From the NCBI GenBank assembly GCA_963805305.1, contig CAWDTM010000002.1, positions 124,001 through 188,000 on the forward strand: DNA of 64,000 nucleotides, written 5' to 3'. This document shows, in pieces, positions 25,799-33,293 of this stretch. Made by a program: the position numbers and the translations under genes. The notes beneath the pieces were generated by a model that saw only the letters and a list, made by a program, of their open reading frames with translations, did not search any database and was not told the origin of the DNA. Every line of letters begins with the position of its first letter. The first letter of the stretch is position 1. Origin of the DNA: CAVXEH01 sp963805305. Lineage in GTDB: Bacteria > Chloroflexota > Limnocylindria > QHBO01.

Positions 25799-26553
25799 TG
25801 TTCGACCTGTCGGGGAAGGTCGCGCTCGTCACCGGTGGCAGCCGCGGGCTGGGACGCGCCATCTCCCTCGCATTGGCAGGGCAGGGAGCCGACGTCGCGG
25901 TGAACTACCGCGGCAACGCGGCCGCCGCGGACGAGGTGGTTGCCGCCATCGGCGCCATGGGCAGGCAGGCGATCGCCATCCAGGGCGACACCTCGGGTGG
26001 TCGCGAGGCCTGCGAGGCGATCGTGAAGGCTGCGCTCGAGCGATTCGAACGCGTCGACATCCTCGTGAACAACGCGGGAATCACGCGCGACAACCTCCTG
26101 ATGCGCATGAGCGAGACGGAGTGGGACGAGGTGATCGCCACCAACCTGTCAGGCCCGTTCTGGATGTGCCGCGCCATCGCCCGCCCCATGATGAAGCAGC
26201 GGGCCGGGCGGATCATCAACATGAGCAGCGTGGCGGGCCGGATGGGAAACGCTGGCCAGGCGAACTATGCGAGCGCCAAGGCGGGGCTCATCGGCCTGAC
26301 CAAGACGGTCGCCCGCGAGCTCGCCAGCCGGGGCGTCACGGCGAACGCCATCGCACCCGGCCTCATCGACACCGAACTGACGGCGGATCTCCCTGACGCC
26401 GCCCGCCAGTTCGTGGTGGACACCACGCCGCTCGGGTACGTTGGCAGCGTGGAGGACGTCGCGGCGGCGGCCGTCTACCTGGCCTCGGACGAGGCGCGCT
26501 ACGTCACCGGACAGGTCGTGGGCGTCGACGGCGGCATGATGATGGGCCTCTAG
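25798..26553 (+). CDS. fabG: 3-oxoacyl-ACP reductase
   Basis: 251 residues, short-chain dehydrogenase. Cofactor motif TGGSRGLGR (12-20), NNAGITRDN, and catalytic Ser144, Tyr157 and Lys161 (YASAK). It reduces 3-ketoacyl-ACP with NADPH. ATG shares one base with the fabH stop (TGATG). It is the last gene of the acc-fab operon; the next promoter belongs to sodN. Confidence 0.95.
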   Translation: MFDLSGKVALVTGGSRGLGRAISLALAGQGADVAVNYRGNAAAADEVVAAIGAMGRQAIAIQGDTSGGREACEAIVKAALERFERVDILVNNAGITRDNLLMRMSETEWDEVIATNLSGPFWMCRAIARPMMKQRAGRIINMSSVAGRMGNAGQANYASAKAGLIGLTKTVARELASRGVTANAIAPGLIDTELTADLPDAARQFVVDTTPLGYVGSVEDVAAAAVYLASDEARYVTGQVVGVDGGMMMGL

Positions 26554-26559
26554 CGCGCT

Positions 26560-26588
26560 TTGGCGGCGCGATTCTTGCTGCGTACACT
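26560..26588 (+). promoter_or_regulatory. Promoter of sodN
   Basis: TTGGCG (26560-26565), 17 bp, TACACT (26583-26588), giving a start near 26595 and a leader of about 36 nt that includes a strong GAGAGGAG ribosome-binding site. No clear nickel-repressor palindrome is seen. Confidence 0.6.
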
Positions 26589-26630
26589 GTGAGGCAAGCC
26601 CTGATGACCCATAGACCGAGAGGAGAATCC

Positions 26631-27059
26631 ATGCAGCTGCGATCTCTGCTGCGCCCGACCCGGCGCGTTCACGCCCATTGCGACATCCCGTGCGGGGTTT
26701 ACGACCCCGAGCAGGCACGGATCGAGGCCGAGTCGTGCTACAAGATCATCGAGAAGTACCACGGCAGCACGGATGACCTCTTCCGGGCCCGATGCATCGC
26801 GGTCAAGGAGGAGCGGGCGGAGCTCGCGAAGCATCACATCGACGTCCTGTGGAGCGACTACTTCAAGCCGGAGCATGTCGAGAAGTTCCCGGACCTGCAG
26901 GAGACCTGCTGGAAGGCCGCCAAGGCGGCGTCGAAGGTGAAGCAGACCACCGATCTCGAGGCGGCCAAGGACCTGCTCTCGCTCATCGACAGGATCGACG
27001 ACATGTGGAAGGCGACCGGCGGACCGGAGAAGACCCGCCTCAACGGGCGTCCCTCCTGA
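26631..27059 (+). CDS. sodN: Nickel superoxide dismutase precursor
   Basis: 142 residues. It dismutates superoxide with a nickel centre held by the N-terminal hook. The hook HCDIPCGVYDP starts at His16; after removal of the 15-residue leader ending RRVHA, His1, Cys2 and Cys6 would be the nickel ligands, with Pro5 and Tyr9 also conserved. The rest is the expected four-helix bundle. ATG at 26631 has AGGAG (26621-26625) 5 nt upstream; earlier in-frame starts would add residues before the leader without a ribosome-binding site. The maturation peptidase follows 19 bp downstream. Confidence 0.96.
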   Translation: MQLRSLLRPTRRVHAHCDIPCGVYDPEQARIEAESCYKIIEKYHGSTDDLFRARCIAVKEERAELAKHHIDVLWSDYFKPEHVEKFPDLQETCWKAAKAASKVKQTTDLEAAKDLLSLIDRIDDMWKATGGPEKTRLNGRPS

Positions 27060-27078
27060 ACACGGAACCATCCCTCCC

Positions 27079-28038
27079 ATGACCTCGCAGAGGGGCCGGC
27101 GACGGCCCCTCTTCCCGTCCGTGGCGCGTGGTCTCGCTTTGGGGGTGGGGCTGGCGGCGGCCGCGAACGCGCGACGCTGGGTGGACGTCGTCGAGGTTCG
27201 TGGTGCATCCATGGCCCCAACCCTCCTCCCCGGCGACTGGCTGGTGGTCGAGCGTCGGACCTACGGGGGGAGGAGCCCGCGGGTCGGCGAGATCGTGCTG
27301 GCGCCCGACCCCCGTGAGCCGTCGCGGGAGCTCATCAAGCGCGTCGCCCGCGTGGACGACGAGGCCGGGAGCCTCGAGCTGCATGGAGACGCGGCCGACG
27401 CGAGCACGGACTCCCGATCCTTTGGCAGCGTCCCGATCGGTGCGGTCACGTGGCGAGCCGTGGGCCGCTACTGGCCGCCCGAACGCGCGGGCAGGATCCG
27501 AACGGGCTCGTCACGTCCCCGATCGGATGCGCCGGGGGTACGATCGGTTCCTGACACAGGAGAGGGCACGACAATGCCGCAGGCACAACGCTCGGTCACC
27601 ATCCACCGCTCGCCGGAGGTGGTATTCGCGTACCTCGCCGACGGCGAAACGTGCGCGGAATGGCGTCCCGGAGTCCTCGACATCGCGCGGGTCTCCGGCG
27701 AAGGCGTCGGCACCGTCTATCGCCAGGGCGTTCGAGGCCCCATGGGTCGGCGCGTTGCCGCCGATTACGCGATCACCTCGTACGAGCCGAACCGGCTCAT
27801 TGAATTCCAGACGATCGCCGGACCGATTCGACCGCAGGGGACGTACGAGCTCGAGGCGCTCGACGATGGGACGCGGGTCAACTTCTCGCTCCAGACGGAG
27901 ATGAGCTGGCTCCAGAACTTGTTCATGCGGTCCGCCGTGACGAAGACCATGGAGTCGGAGATGCGGGCGCTCGACACCGTGAAGCAGATCCTCGAGGGCG
28001 GGGCGCCCCCGGTGCGGACGGCCGATCCCGCGACCTAG
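27079..28038 (+). CDS. sodX: SodX-type S26 peptidase, open in frame with an SRPBCC domain
   Basis: The first about 140 codons encode a small S26-family peptidase: a hydrophobic N-terminal helix (GLALGVGLAAAAN), the nucleophile Ser44 in GASMAPTLLPGDW, and the general-base Lys87 in LIKRVARVDD. SodX enzymes cut the leader from pro-SodN. No stop codon follows; the frame runs through an Arg/Ser-rich linker (about 139-165) into the SRPBCC domain that has its own promoter, ribosome-binding site and ATG at 27574. Either a true fusion is made, or a base error hides the SodX stop: a shift into the third frame would end at TGA 27552-27554. Start ATG 27079 has no Shine-Dalgarno and probably depends on sodN translation. 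Confidence 0.85.
   Translation: MTSQRGRRRPLFPSVARGLALGVGLAAAANARRWVDVVEVRGASMAPTLLPGDWLVVERRTYGGRSPRVGEIVLAPDPREPSRELIKRVARVDDEAGSLELHGDAADASTDSRSFGSVPIGAVTWRAVGRYWPPERAGRIRTGSSRPRSDAPGVRSVPDTGEGTTMPQAQRSVTIHRSPEVVFAYLADGETCAEWRPGVLDIARVSGEGVGTVYRQGVRGPMGRRVAADYAITSYEPNRLIEFQTIAGPIRPQGTYELEALDDGTRVNFSLQTEMSWLQNLFMRSAVTKTMESEMRALDTVKQILEGGAPPVRTADPAT
27539..27566 (+). promoter_or_regulatory. Internal promoter and ribosome-binding site for the SRPBCC gene
   Basis: TACGAT (27539-27544) is followed by AGGAGAGGG (27558-27566), 7 nt before the ATG at 27574. Both lie inside the sodX-linker reading frame and support independent expression of the downstream domain. Confidence 0.6.
27574..28038 (+). 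CDS. SRPBCC-family (polyketide cyclase/START-like) protein
   Basis: 154 residues from ATG 27574. It has the SRPBCC layout: SVTIHRSPEVVFAYLADGE at the N-terminus, WRPGVLDI, a string of beta strands (YAITSYEPNRLIEFQT; GTYELEALDDGTRVNFSL) and a long C-terminal helix. Such proteins bind hydrophobic ligands in a central cavity. It lies in frame downstream of sodX. Its last 4 bp overlap the end of the convergent gene. Confidence 0.75.
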   Translation: MPQAQRSVTIHRSPEVVFAYLADGETCAEWRPGVLDIARVSGEGVGTVYRQGVRGPMGRRVAADYAITSYEPNRLIEFQTIAGPIRPQGTYELEALDDGTRVNFSLQTEMSWLQNLFMRSAVTKTMESEMRALDTVKQILEGGAPPVRTADPAT

Positions 28039-28406
28039 GCGCAGCCGCAGAGCTCGGCCACGGCCTGGCAGCATGCCGCGCCGTCGGACGGCAGGATGAC
28101 CACGTCCTCGCCGGCCTCCGCGCCGACCAGCCAGTCCGCGCCGGTGCTGGGGCGCACGGCGATCTGCGCGCCCGGCGCCCGCTCGCGAAGGAATCGCACC
28201 ACCGGTCCCAGGCCGGCATCGCCGAACTCGCGGCGGATGGCGCCGGTGTCCACCACCACGAGCTGCGGGACCCTGAGCACCACCGCCTGGTGCAGGCGCG
28301 CCGCATCGTTGTAGAAGAACGCGACGGCGCCGCCCAGCCGCTTGTCGAGGGCCGTGGCCAGCTCGCGGTCCCGGGTCAGGCAGTAGAGGATGGTCTCAGC
28401 GGTCAT
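28035..28406 (-). CDS. Hypothetical protein, possibly receiver-like fold
   Basis: 123 residues from ATG 28406. The alternation of strands and helices (TILYCLTRDRELATALDKRL; PQLVVVDTGAIRREFG; DVVILPSDGAACCQAVAEL) resembles a small Rossmann-like or receiver domain, but the acidic pocket of response regulators is not evident. It ends in CGCA, with several cysteines near the C-terminus. On the minus strand TACGCT ends 7 nt before the ATG, with no Shine-Dalgarno. Function unknown. Confidence 0.6.
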   Translation of the reverse strand: MTAETILYCLTRDRELATALDKRLGGAVAFFYNDAARLHQAVVLRVPQLVVVDTGAIRREFGDAGLGPVVRFLRERAPGAQIAVRPSTGADWLVGAEAGEDVVILPSDGAACCQAVAELCGCA

Positions 28407-28510
28407 CCGTGCGAGCGTAGCATCGGCGCATCCCGCTGGGCCGGCGGGCATGCTCGACCGAACGATTCGCGACGCCGCGGTGTCTGGATTGGTACAGGAG
28501 GGACCCAGCC

Positions 28511-29023
28511 CTGGACGACCTCGTGATCCGTGCGCGACAGGGCGACATCACCGCGTTCGAGCGGCTCGCAGAGCGCCACATGACCGATCTCTACCGTATT
28601 GCGACCGCCCTGGTGGGCGCGGCCGACGCCCGCGACCTGACCCAGGAGACGCTGGTCGCCGCCTGGCGCGAGCTGCCGCGCCTGCGCGATCCGGACCGTT
28701 TCCTGCCCTGGCTGCGCCGAATCGCCGTGAACCGATGCCGGAACCACCTGCGGGACCGCTCCCGGCATCCTGCCGAGAACCTGCTGGAATCGGTGCCATC
28801 GGGCCGGTCTGACCTGGCCGATGCCGATCGCCGCCTGGACCTGGCCGATGCCCTCGCCGTGCTCCCGGTGGCGCAGCGCGCCGTCGTGGCGCTGCACTAC
28901 CTGGTGGGGTTGCCGCTGCGCGAGGTGGCCGAGACGCTGGGGATCCCCGAGGGGACCGCGAAGTCGCGGCTCAACGCCGCACTCGCGAGGCTGCGCGCTG
29001 AGCTCGCGGAGGTGCTGGCGTGA
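28511..29023 (+). CDS. ECF-type sigma factor with probable CTG start
   Basis: 170 residues if begun at CTG 28511, which lies 7 nt after AGGAGGGA (28496-28503) and gives the N-terminus (M)DDLVIRARQGD that is common in ECF factors. The first conventional codon, GTG 28523, is 19 nt from that site. Region 2 (FERLAERHMTDLYRIATALVG, ARDLTQETLVAAW, FLPWLRRIAVNRCRNHLR) and region 4 (LPVAQRAVVALHYLVGLPLREVAETLG, then a helix-turn-helix) are clear. Its stop overlaps the start of a membrane-anchored propeller protein, a likely regulator. Confidence 0.85.
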   Translation: MDDLVIRARQGDITAFERLAERHMTDLYRIATALVGAADARDLTQETLVAAWRELPRLRDPDRFLPWLRRIAVNRCRNHLRDRSRHPAENLLESVPSGRSDLADADRRLDLADALAVLPVAQRAVVALHYLVGLPLREVAETLGIPEGTAKSRLNAALARLRAELAEVLA

Positions 29024-30885
29024 CGTCCCTGCCGCCCGATCCGCGCGACCTGCCCGCCAGCCTTCGCGGGCGCCTGGATGCCGCGGCGCGCGCGGAGCCA
29101 CCCGCCGAACTGCTCGACGCGGTCGTCGCGGAGGCCGCGCGGACGCCCCAGGCGAGGACGTGGTGGAGCGTCCCGCGGGCGGCCGTAGCCCTGGGGACCG
29201 CGGCGGTCGCGATGGTCGCGGTCGTCCTGGCCGTGTTCGTGGCTGGCGGCGGACGACCAGGGGCCTCGGCGCCGGTCAGCGACACCGCCGCGAAGGACGG
29301 CTTCGTTCTGGAGCTCACAGTGGCCCAGTCCAGCTACGCGTCCAACGCCCCCATCGACGCGCATGCGACGCTCACCTACACGGGCTCGCAGCCAATTTCC
29401 CGCGTCTGGGGAGGCGGAACACTCGTGTTCTTCTCCCTCGTGGACGTTGATGGCAGTCGCGACGTTCCCGGCGGAATGATGGAGCCATGCATCCAGTACC
29501 CGATCACGCCCGGCGAGCCCCAGACCTTCCCCTTCGCCAAGAGCGGCGGCTATTCGCCGTCGGATCCGAACGCGGACTTCATCGAGACGTACCTCCACGA
29601 TCCGCAGCTGCGGCTGCCGTCGGGAACCTGGGAGCTCCGGGCCTCCGCCTCCTTCAGCGCCGGTGACACGTGCTCGGCCGATCCCATCGTGCTGAGTGCA
29701 ACGGTGCGCATCACGGTGGGAGGATCTGCCCCCACAGCCTCGCCCTCCGCTGGCGCGACCTCCCAATTCCCGGCGACGGCGAGCCCCGTGGCCTCGCCGC
29801 ACCTCCTCCCAGTTGGCGGATGGTCGGAGCGGGTCATCGACCGCAGCTCCCAGGGCATCCAGGTCATGGGCTGGTCGCCGGACGGTTCGAAGTTCGCGGT
29901 GATCGGCGGCCAGGACGTGAATGCAAGCACGGTGCAGGTCTTCGACGACAGCGGGCGGCTCCTCCGCACCTTCCCCGGCTGGATTGCAGCCTGGATCGAC
30001 GACGACCACCTCGTCGCGGCCGGAGGGTTCGATCCGCCCGATGCGAACACGCCGACCTGGATTCGCTCCGCGAGCGGCAGCGACGACCGCCAGATTGATG
30101 CCGGCGCGGCGACCCTGGTCGGGCCCAGCGCCAACGGGAGCGTCGCCATGGTCGGCTCGACGAACCCCGGCATACCGTTCGGTGGCGACGTATTTCGCGT
30201 GCTCCACGGAGACGCCCTCAGCCCCCAATTGCCGGGTTACGCGCTCGGCTGGAGCCTGGACGGGACGAAGCTCGCCTACGTGGCCGACGTGACGCAGCTC
30301 GGCAAGGTGGGCCGCGGCCACCTGCGGCTCCTCGACGTAAGCACCATGCAATCGCGCGACCTTGGACTCCTTGCCGAGGAACCGGGGACCGCGCTGCTCA
30401 ACGCCGACGGCTCCAGGCTGATGACCTGCGTAGCAGTATCGACGGAGGCGTCAGCTTGCCACCTCGCCATGATCAATACCGAGTCCGGATCGGTCCTGAC
30501 TCACTCAACTATGACCTCCGGCAGCGGTGTGTGGGCCAGTCCCGACACCGTCCTTCTGAGCAACGGCCAGACCCTCTACCGCTGGACCGTCGGCTCGGCG
30601 CCTGCGGCGACAGCGTGGCAGCCACCGGCGAACACCTCGGGGATCGCAGGCATTGGCGCCACCGGATCGGGCGAGGTGATCCTGCTGCCCGATGGGCCTG
30701 AGCAGGCCTCCCATCCAGTCACTGACTCCGTCGTTGACCGCGAGCTCATCATCGTGTCGGCCGGGCGGGATGCGCCGCACCTCGCCAACTACCTCGAGAT
30801 GAGCCCTGCTGGAGATCGGGCGCTCTTCGTCCGGGCGAGCGCCAGCGGCGTCGACCAGCTCATCCTGGCGACAGTGCCTCGGTGA
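29020..30885 (+). CDS. Membrane-anchored beta-propeller protein, putative anti-sigma factor
   Basis: 621 residues, GTG overlapping the sigma stop (GTGA). An N-terminal cytoplasmic segment of about 45 residues (ASLRGRLDAAARAEPPAELL) precedes one membrane helix (about 50-77, AAVALGTAAVAMVAVVLAVF). Outside lie an immunoglobulin-like domain (about 90-230) and a C-terminal TolB/WD-like propeller with repeats such as GWSPDGSKFAVIGG, GWSLDGTKLAYVAD and MSPAGDRALFVRA. Coupled translation and topology suggest that it holds the sigma factor at the membrane in response to an outside signal; no zinc anti-sigma motif is seen. Confidence 0.75.
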   Translation: MTSLPPDPRDLPASLRGRLDAAARAEPPAELLDAVVAEAARTPQARTWWSVPRAAVALGTAAVAMVAVVLAVFVAGGGRPGASAPVSDTAAKDGFVLELTVAQSSYASNAPIDAHATLTYTGSQPISRVWGGGTLVFFSLVDVDGSRDVPGGMMEPCIQYPITPGEPQTFPFAKSGGYSPSDPNADFIETYLHDPQLRLPSGTWELRASASFSAGDTCSADPIVLSATVRITVGGSAPTASPSAGATSQFPATASPVASPHLLPVGGWSERVIDRSSQGIQVMGWSPDGSKFAVIGGQDVNASTVQVFDDSGRLLRTFPGWIAAWIDDDHLVAAGGFDPPDANTPTWIRSASGSDDRQIDAGAATLVGPSANGSVAMVGSTNPGIPFGGDVFRVLHGDALSPQLPGYALGWSLDGTKLAYVADVTQLGKVGRGHLRLLDVSTMQSRDLGLLAEEPGTALLNADGSRLMTCVAVSTEASACHLAMINTESGSVLTHSTMTSGSGVWASPDTVLLSNGQTLYRWTVGSAPAATAWQPPANTSGIAGIGATGSGEVILLPDGPEQASHPVTDSVVDRELIIVSAGRDAPHLANYLEMSPAGDRALFVRASASGVDQLILATVPR

Positions 30886-30907
30886 CGCAGGCGTGTAGCA
30901 TCCGGGA

Positions 30908-31099
30908 GTGAATCGGCTGATAGTGGGCGCGACCGTCGCCCTCGGCGTCGCGGCATCGATCTGGATCATCCTGGCCGTGGATGCGGGCTCGCACTCGGTG
31001 AGCGACACGCTCTACGGTGCCGCGGTGCCCATCGGCCTCGTCTGGCTGGCGGCGCTGGCGGTCGTTGTCATCGCACGCCGTACAATGACGAGCCCATGA
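30908..31099 (+). CDS. Small two-helix membrane protein
   Basis: 63 residues with two hydrophobic helices (LIVGATVALGVAASIWIILAV and GAAVPIGLVWLAALAVVVIA) and a basic end. GTG at 30908 follows TAGCAT (30896-30901) by 6 nt, so it would be leaderless. Its 3' end overlaps the deoC start by 4 bp and contains the deoC -10 TACAAT. Unknown function. Confidence 0.6.
   Translation: MNRLIVGATVALGVAASIWIILAVDAGSHSVSDTLYGAAVPIGLVWLAALAVVVIARRTMTSP
31081..31086 (+). promoter_or_regulatory. -10 element of deoC
   Basis: TACAAT, 9 nt before the deoC ATG, within the last codons of the small membrane protein gene. A leaderless start is likely. Confidence 0.55.
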
Positions 31100-32055
31100 C
31101 CACCTCACCGGTCGTTCGCGACGCCACCCGGGACCTCACCACGGGGCGCCACCAGGCCCTGGGCTCCCTGCTGGGCCGCGTGTGGGCCGTCGACCAGGTC
31201 GGCGTGGAAGAGCGGGCGGCCTCCCTGGCCAAGCGGAGCATCAAGCGCGAGTCCAAGCTCTGGGCGATGGACCTCGTGATCCGGATGATGGATCTCACAA
31301 CCCTGGAGGGAAAGGACACACCCGGCAAGGTGCGCGCCCTGGCCGGCAAGGCGGTCCGGCCCGATCCCACCGACCCCACCATTCCCAGCGTCGCCGCCCT
31401 CTGCGTCTACCCGAACATGATCGCCACCGCGAAGGCGGCACTGGCCGGCAGCGGGGTGAAGGTCGCCAGCGTCTCCACCTACTTCCCGTCCGGCGCGGCC
31501 CCGCTGGACGTGAAGCTCAACGACGTCCGGGACGCCATCGGCCTGGGCGCCGACGAGATCGACATGGTCATCGACCGCGGAGCGTTCCTCGCCGGCGACT
31601 ACGGCCGGGTCTACGACGAGATCGTGGCGGTCAAGGAGGTCTGCGGCGAGACCCATCTCAAGGTCATCCTCGAGACCGGGGAGCTGGAGACCTACGACAA
31701 CGTCCGCCGAGCGAGCGTCCTGGCCATGGCGGCCGGTGCGGACTTCATCAAGACTTCCACCGGGAAGGTGCAGCCCGCCGCCACCCTGCCGGTCACCCTC
31801 GTCATGCTCGAGGCGATTCGCGACTTCCACGCCCAGACCGGACGCGCGGTGGGCATGAAGCCGGCGGGCGGGATCCGGACCTCGAAGGAGGCGATCGCCT
31901 ACCTGACCGTCCTGTACGAGACGCTCGGCCCGGACTGGATGACCCCGGACCGCTTCCGCTTCGGGGCCAGCTCCCTGCTCAACGACGTGCTCATGCAGAT
32001 CCGCAAGGAGCGCACCGGGCGCTACTCCGGCGCCGACTACTTCACCATCGACTAG
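31096..32055 (+). CDS. deoC: Deoxyribose-phosphate aldolase
   Basis: 319 residues, the longer form with about 60 extra N-terminal residues. It splits 2-deoxyribose-5-phosphate into acetaldehyde and glyceraldehyde-3-phosphate. The Schiff-base lysine is Lys219 in ADFIKTSTGK; other blocks are LCVYPNMI, STYFPSG, EIDMVIDRG and MKPAGGIRT. The aldehyde dehydrogenase at 33988 could oxidise the acetaldehyde, and the adenosine deaminase and ABC nucleoside importer fit the same catabolic path. Confidence 0.94.
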   Translation: MTTSPVVRDATRDLTTGRHQALGSLLGRVWAVDQVGVEERAASLAKRSIKRESKLWAMDLVIRMMDLTTLEGKDTPGKVRALAGKAVRPDPTDPTIPSVAALCVYPNMIATAKAALAGSGVKVASVSTYFPSGAAPLDVKLNDVRDAIGLGADEIDMVIDRGAFLAGDYGRVYDEIVAVKEVCGETHLKVILETGELETYDNVRRASVLAMAAGADFIKTSTGKVQPAATLPVTLVMLEAIRDFHAQTGRAVGMKPAGGIRTSKEAIAYLTVLYETLGPDWMTPDRFRFGASSLLNDVLMQIRKERTGRYSGADYFTID

Positions 32056-32059
32056 ACCG

Positions 32060-32764
32060 ATGGCGACCGAATCCGCGACCGTTGCCCCGGTCGACGTCGA
32101 TGCGGGCACCGTCGTCGTCTACTCCGACATCGGCTGCCCCTGGGCGCACGTCGCCGTCTGGCGGCTCCACGACGCCCGCCGCCGCCTGCGGCTGGCCGAT
32201 ACCGTGCATTTCGACCATCGCGCGTTCCCGTTGGAGCTCTTCAACTCGCAGCCCACCCCGCGTCCGGAGTACGCCGGGGAGATGGACTTCTGCGCCTCGC
32301 TGGCGCCGCGTGCGGGGTGGCAGCGCTGGTCGGCGCCAGAATGGGCGTGGCCGGTGACGATGCTGCCGGCCATGGAGGCGGTGCAGGCGGCCAAGGAGCA
32401 GTCGCTGGCGGCCTCGGAGGAGCTCGACATCGGCCTGCGCCGGGCATTCTGGGGGGAGAGCCGCTGCATCAGCCTGCGTCACGTGATCCTGGAGGTGGCC
32501 TCGCAGTGCGACGGCGTGGACCTGGCGCAGCTCGCCGACGCGGTGGACAGCGGGCGCGCGCGCCATCGCATCTTCGAGCAGTGGGACGTGGCCAAGACCG
32601 ATGCCGTCGCCGGTTCGCCGCACCTGTTCACGTCCGACGGCTGGAACGCCCAGAATCCGGGCCTCCAGGTCGACTGGCGCGAGGAGGCGGGGGAATGGAT
32701 CCCGACCCTGGTCGCAGATGACGCGACGGCCTACGAGACGATCGTCCGCCGCGCGGCCGGCTGA
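32060..32764 (+). CDS. DsbA/FrnE-like thioredoxin-fold protein
   Basis: 234 residues. The N-terminal strand-loop-helix SDIGCPWAHVAVWRL has a single-cysteine CPWA (Cys26) at the thioredoxin active-site position, a helical insertion follows, and the cis-proline loop is VAGSPHLF. No signal peptide, so it is cytoplasmic, as for FrnE and mycothiol- or glutathione-linked relatives. ATG is 4 bp after the deoC stop in the junction TAGACCGATG, which is repeated exactly at 35500. With one cysteine it may act as a thiol transferase or isomerase; the partner is unknown. Confidence 0.8.
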   Translation: MATESATVAPVDVDAGTVVVYSDIGCPWAHVAVWRLHDARRRLRLADTVHFDHRAFPLELFNSQPTPRPEYAGEMDFCASLAPRAGWQRWSAPEWAWPVTMLPAMEAVQAAKEQSLAASEELDIGLRRAFWGESRCISLRHVILEVASQCDGVDLAQLADAVDSGRARHRIFEQWDVAKTDAVAGSPHLFTSDGWNAQNPGLQVDWREEAGEWIPTLVADDATAYETIVRRAAG

Positions 32765-32804
32765 GCGATCTCACGTCGCCGGGCGCAGCGCCGTTTCATC
32801 TGAC

Positions 32805-33293
32805 GTGCGACTGCCGCCCTTCCAGTCCCTGGTCGACACGCATGCCGCCGAGCTGCATCGGTTCCTGGTTGCTTCCATTGGCGTCACGGACGCGGAGGAC
32901 TGCCTCCAGGAGACGCTGCTCTCGGCCATGCGGGCCTACCCGCGGCTGCGGGACGCGTCGAACCTGCGCGCCTGGCTCTACACCATCGCGCAGCACAAGG
33001 CGACGGACGCGCTGCGGCGCCGGGGGCGTCACCGGGCCAACAGCCTCGACCGAACCGATGGCGACGGACCGCCCCGTCCCGAGCCGGCGGTGGCGGCGCA
33101 CGAGATGGCAGACGAGGGGCTGTGGACCGCGGTGCGGGGCCTGCCGGCGAAGCAGCGGGCGGCGGTGGTCCATCGGTTCGTCTTCGACCTGGCATACGCA
33201 GAGATCGGGGCGCGGATCGGCTGCTCGGAGGAGGCGGCACGACAGAACGTGGCGGCGGGGCTCAAGCGGCTCCGCCGGGAGGTGAACGAATGA
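32805..33293 (+). CDS. ECF-type sigma factor
   Basis: 162 residues from GTG 32805. Region 2: ELHRFLVASIGVTDAEDCLQE, LRAWLYTIAQHKATDALRR; region 4: VRGLPAKQRAAVVHRFVFDLA then a helix-turn-helix AEIGARIGCSEEAARQNVAAG. The frame is open further upstream over the DsbA-like gene, which I treat as shadow. It overlaps the alkyltransferase gene by 4 bp (ATGA) where an anti-sigma factor would be expected. Confidence 0.85.
   Translation: MRLPPFQSLVDTHAAELHRFLVASIGVTDAEDCLQETLLSAMRAYPRLRDASNLRAWLYTIAQHKATDALRRRGRHRANSLDRTDGDGPPRPEPAVAAHEMADEGLWTAVRGLPAKQRAAVVHRFVFDLAYAEIGARIGCSEEAARQNVAAGLKRLRREVNE

Noticed and set aside
27450..27573. Programmed frameshift or recoding to end SodX
   Set aside because: No slippery heptamer or stop-proximal structure is evident; fusion or a sequence error explains the open frame more simply.
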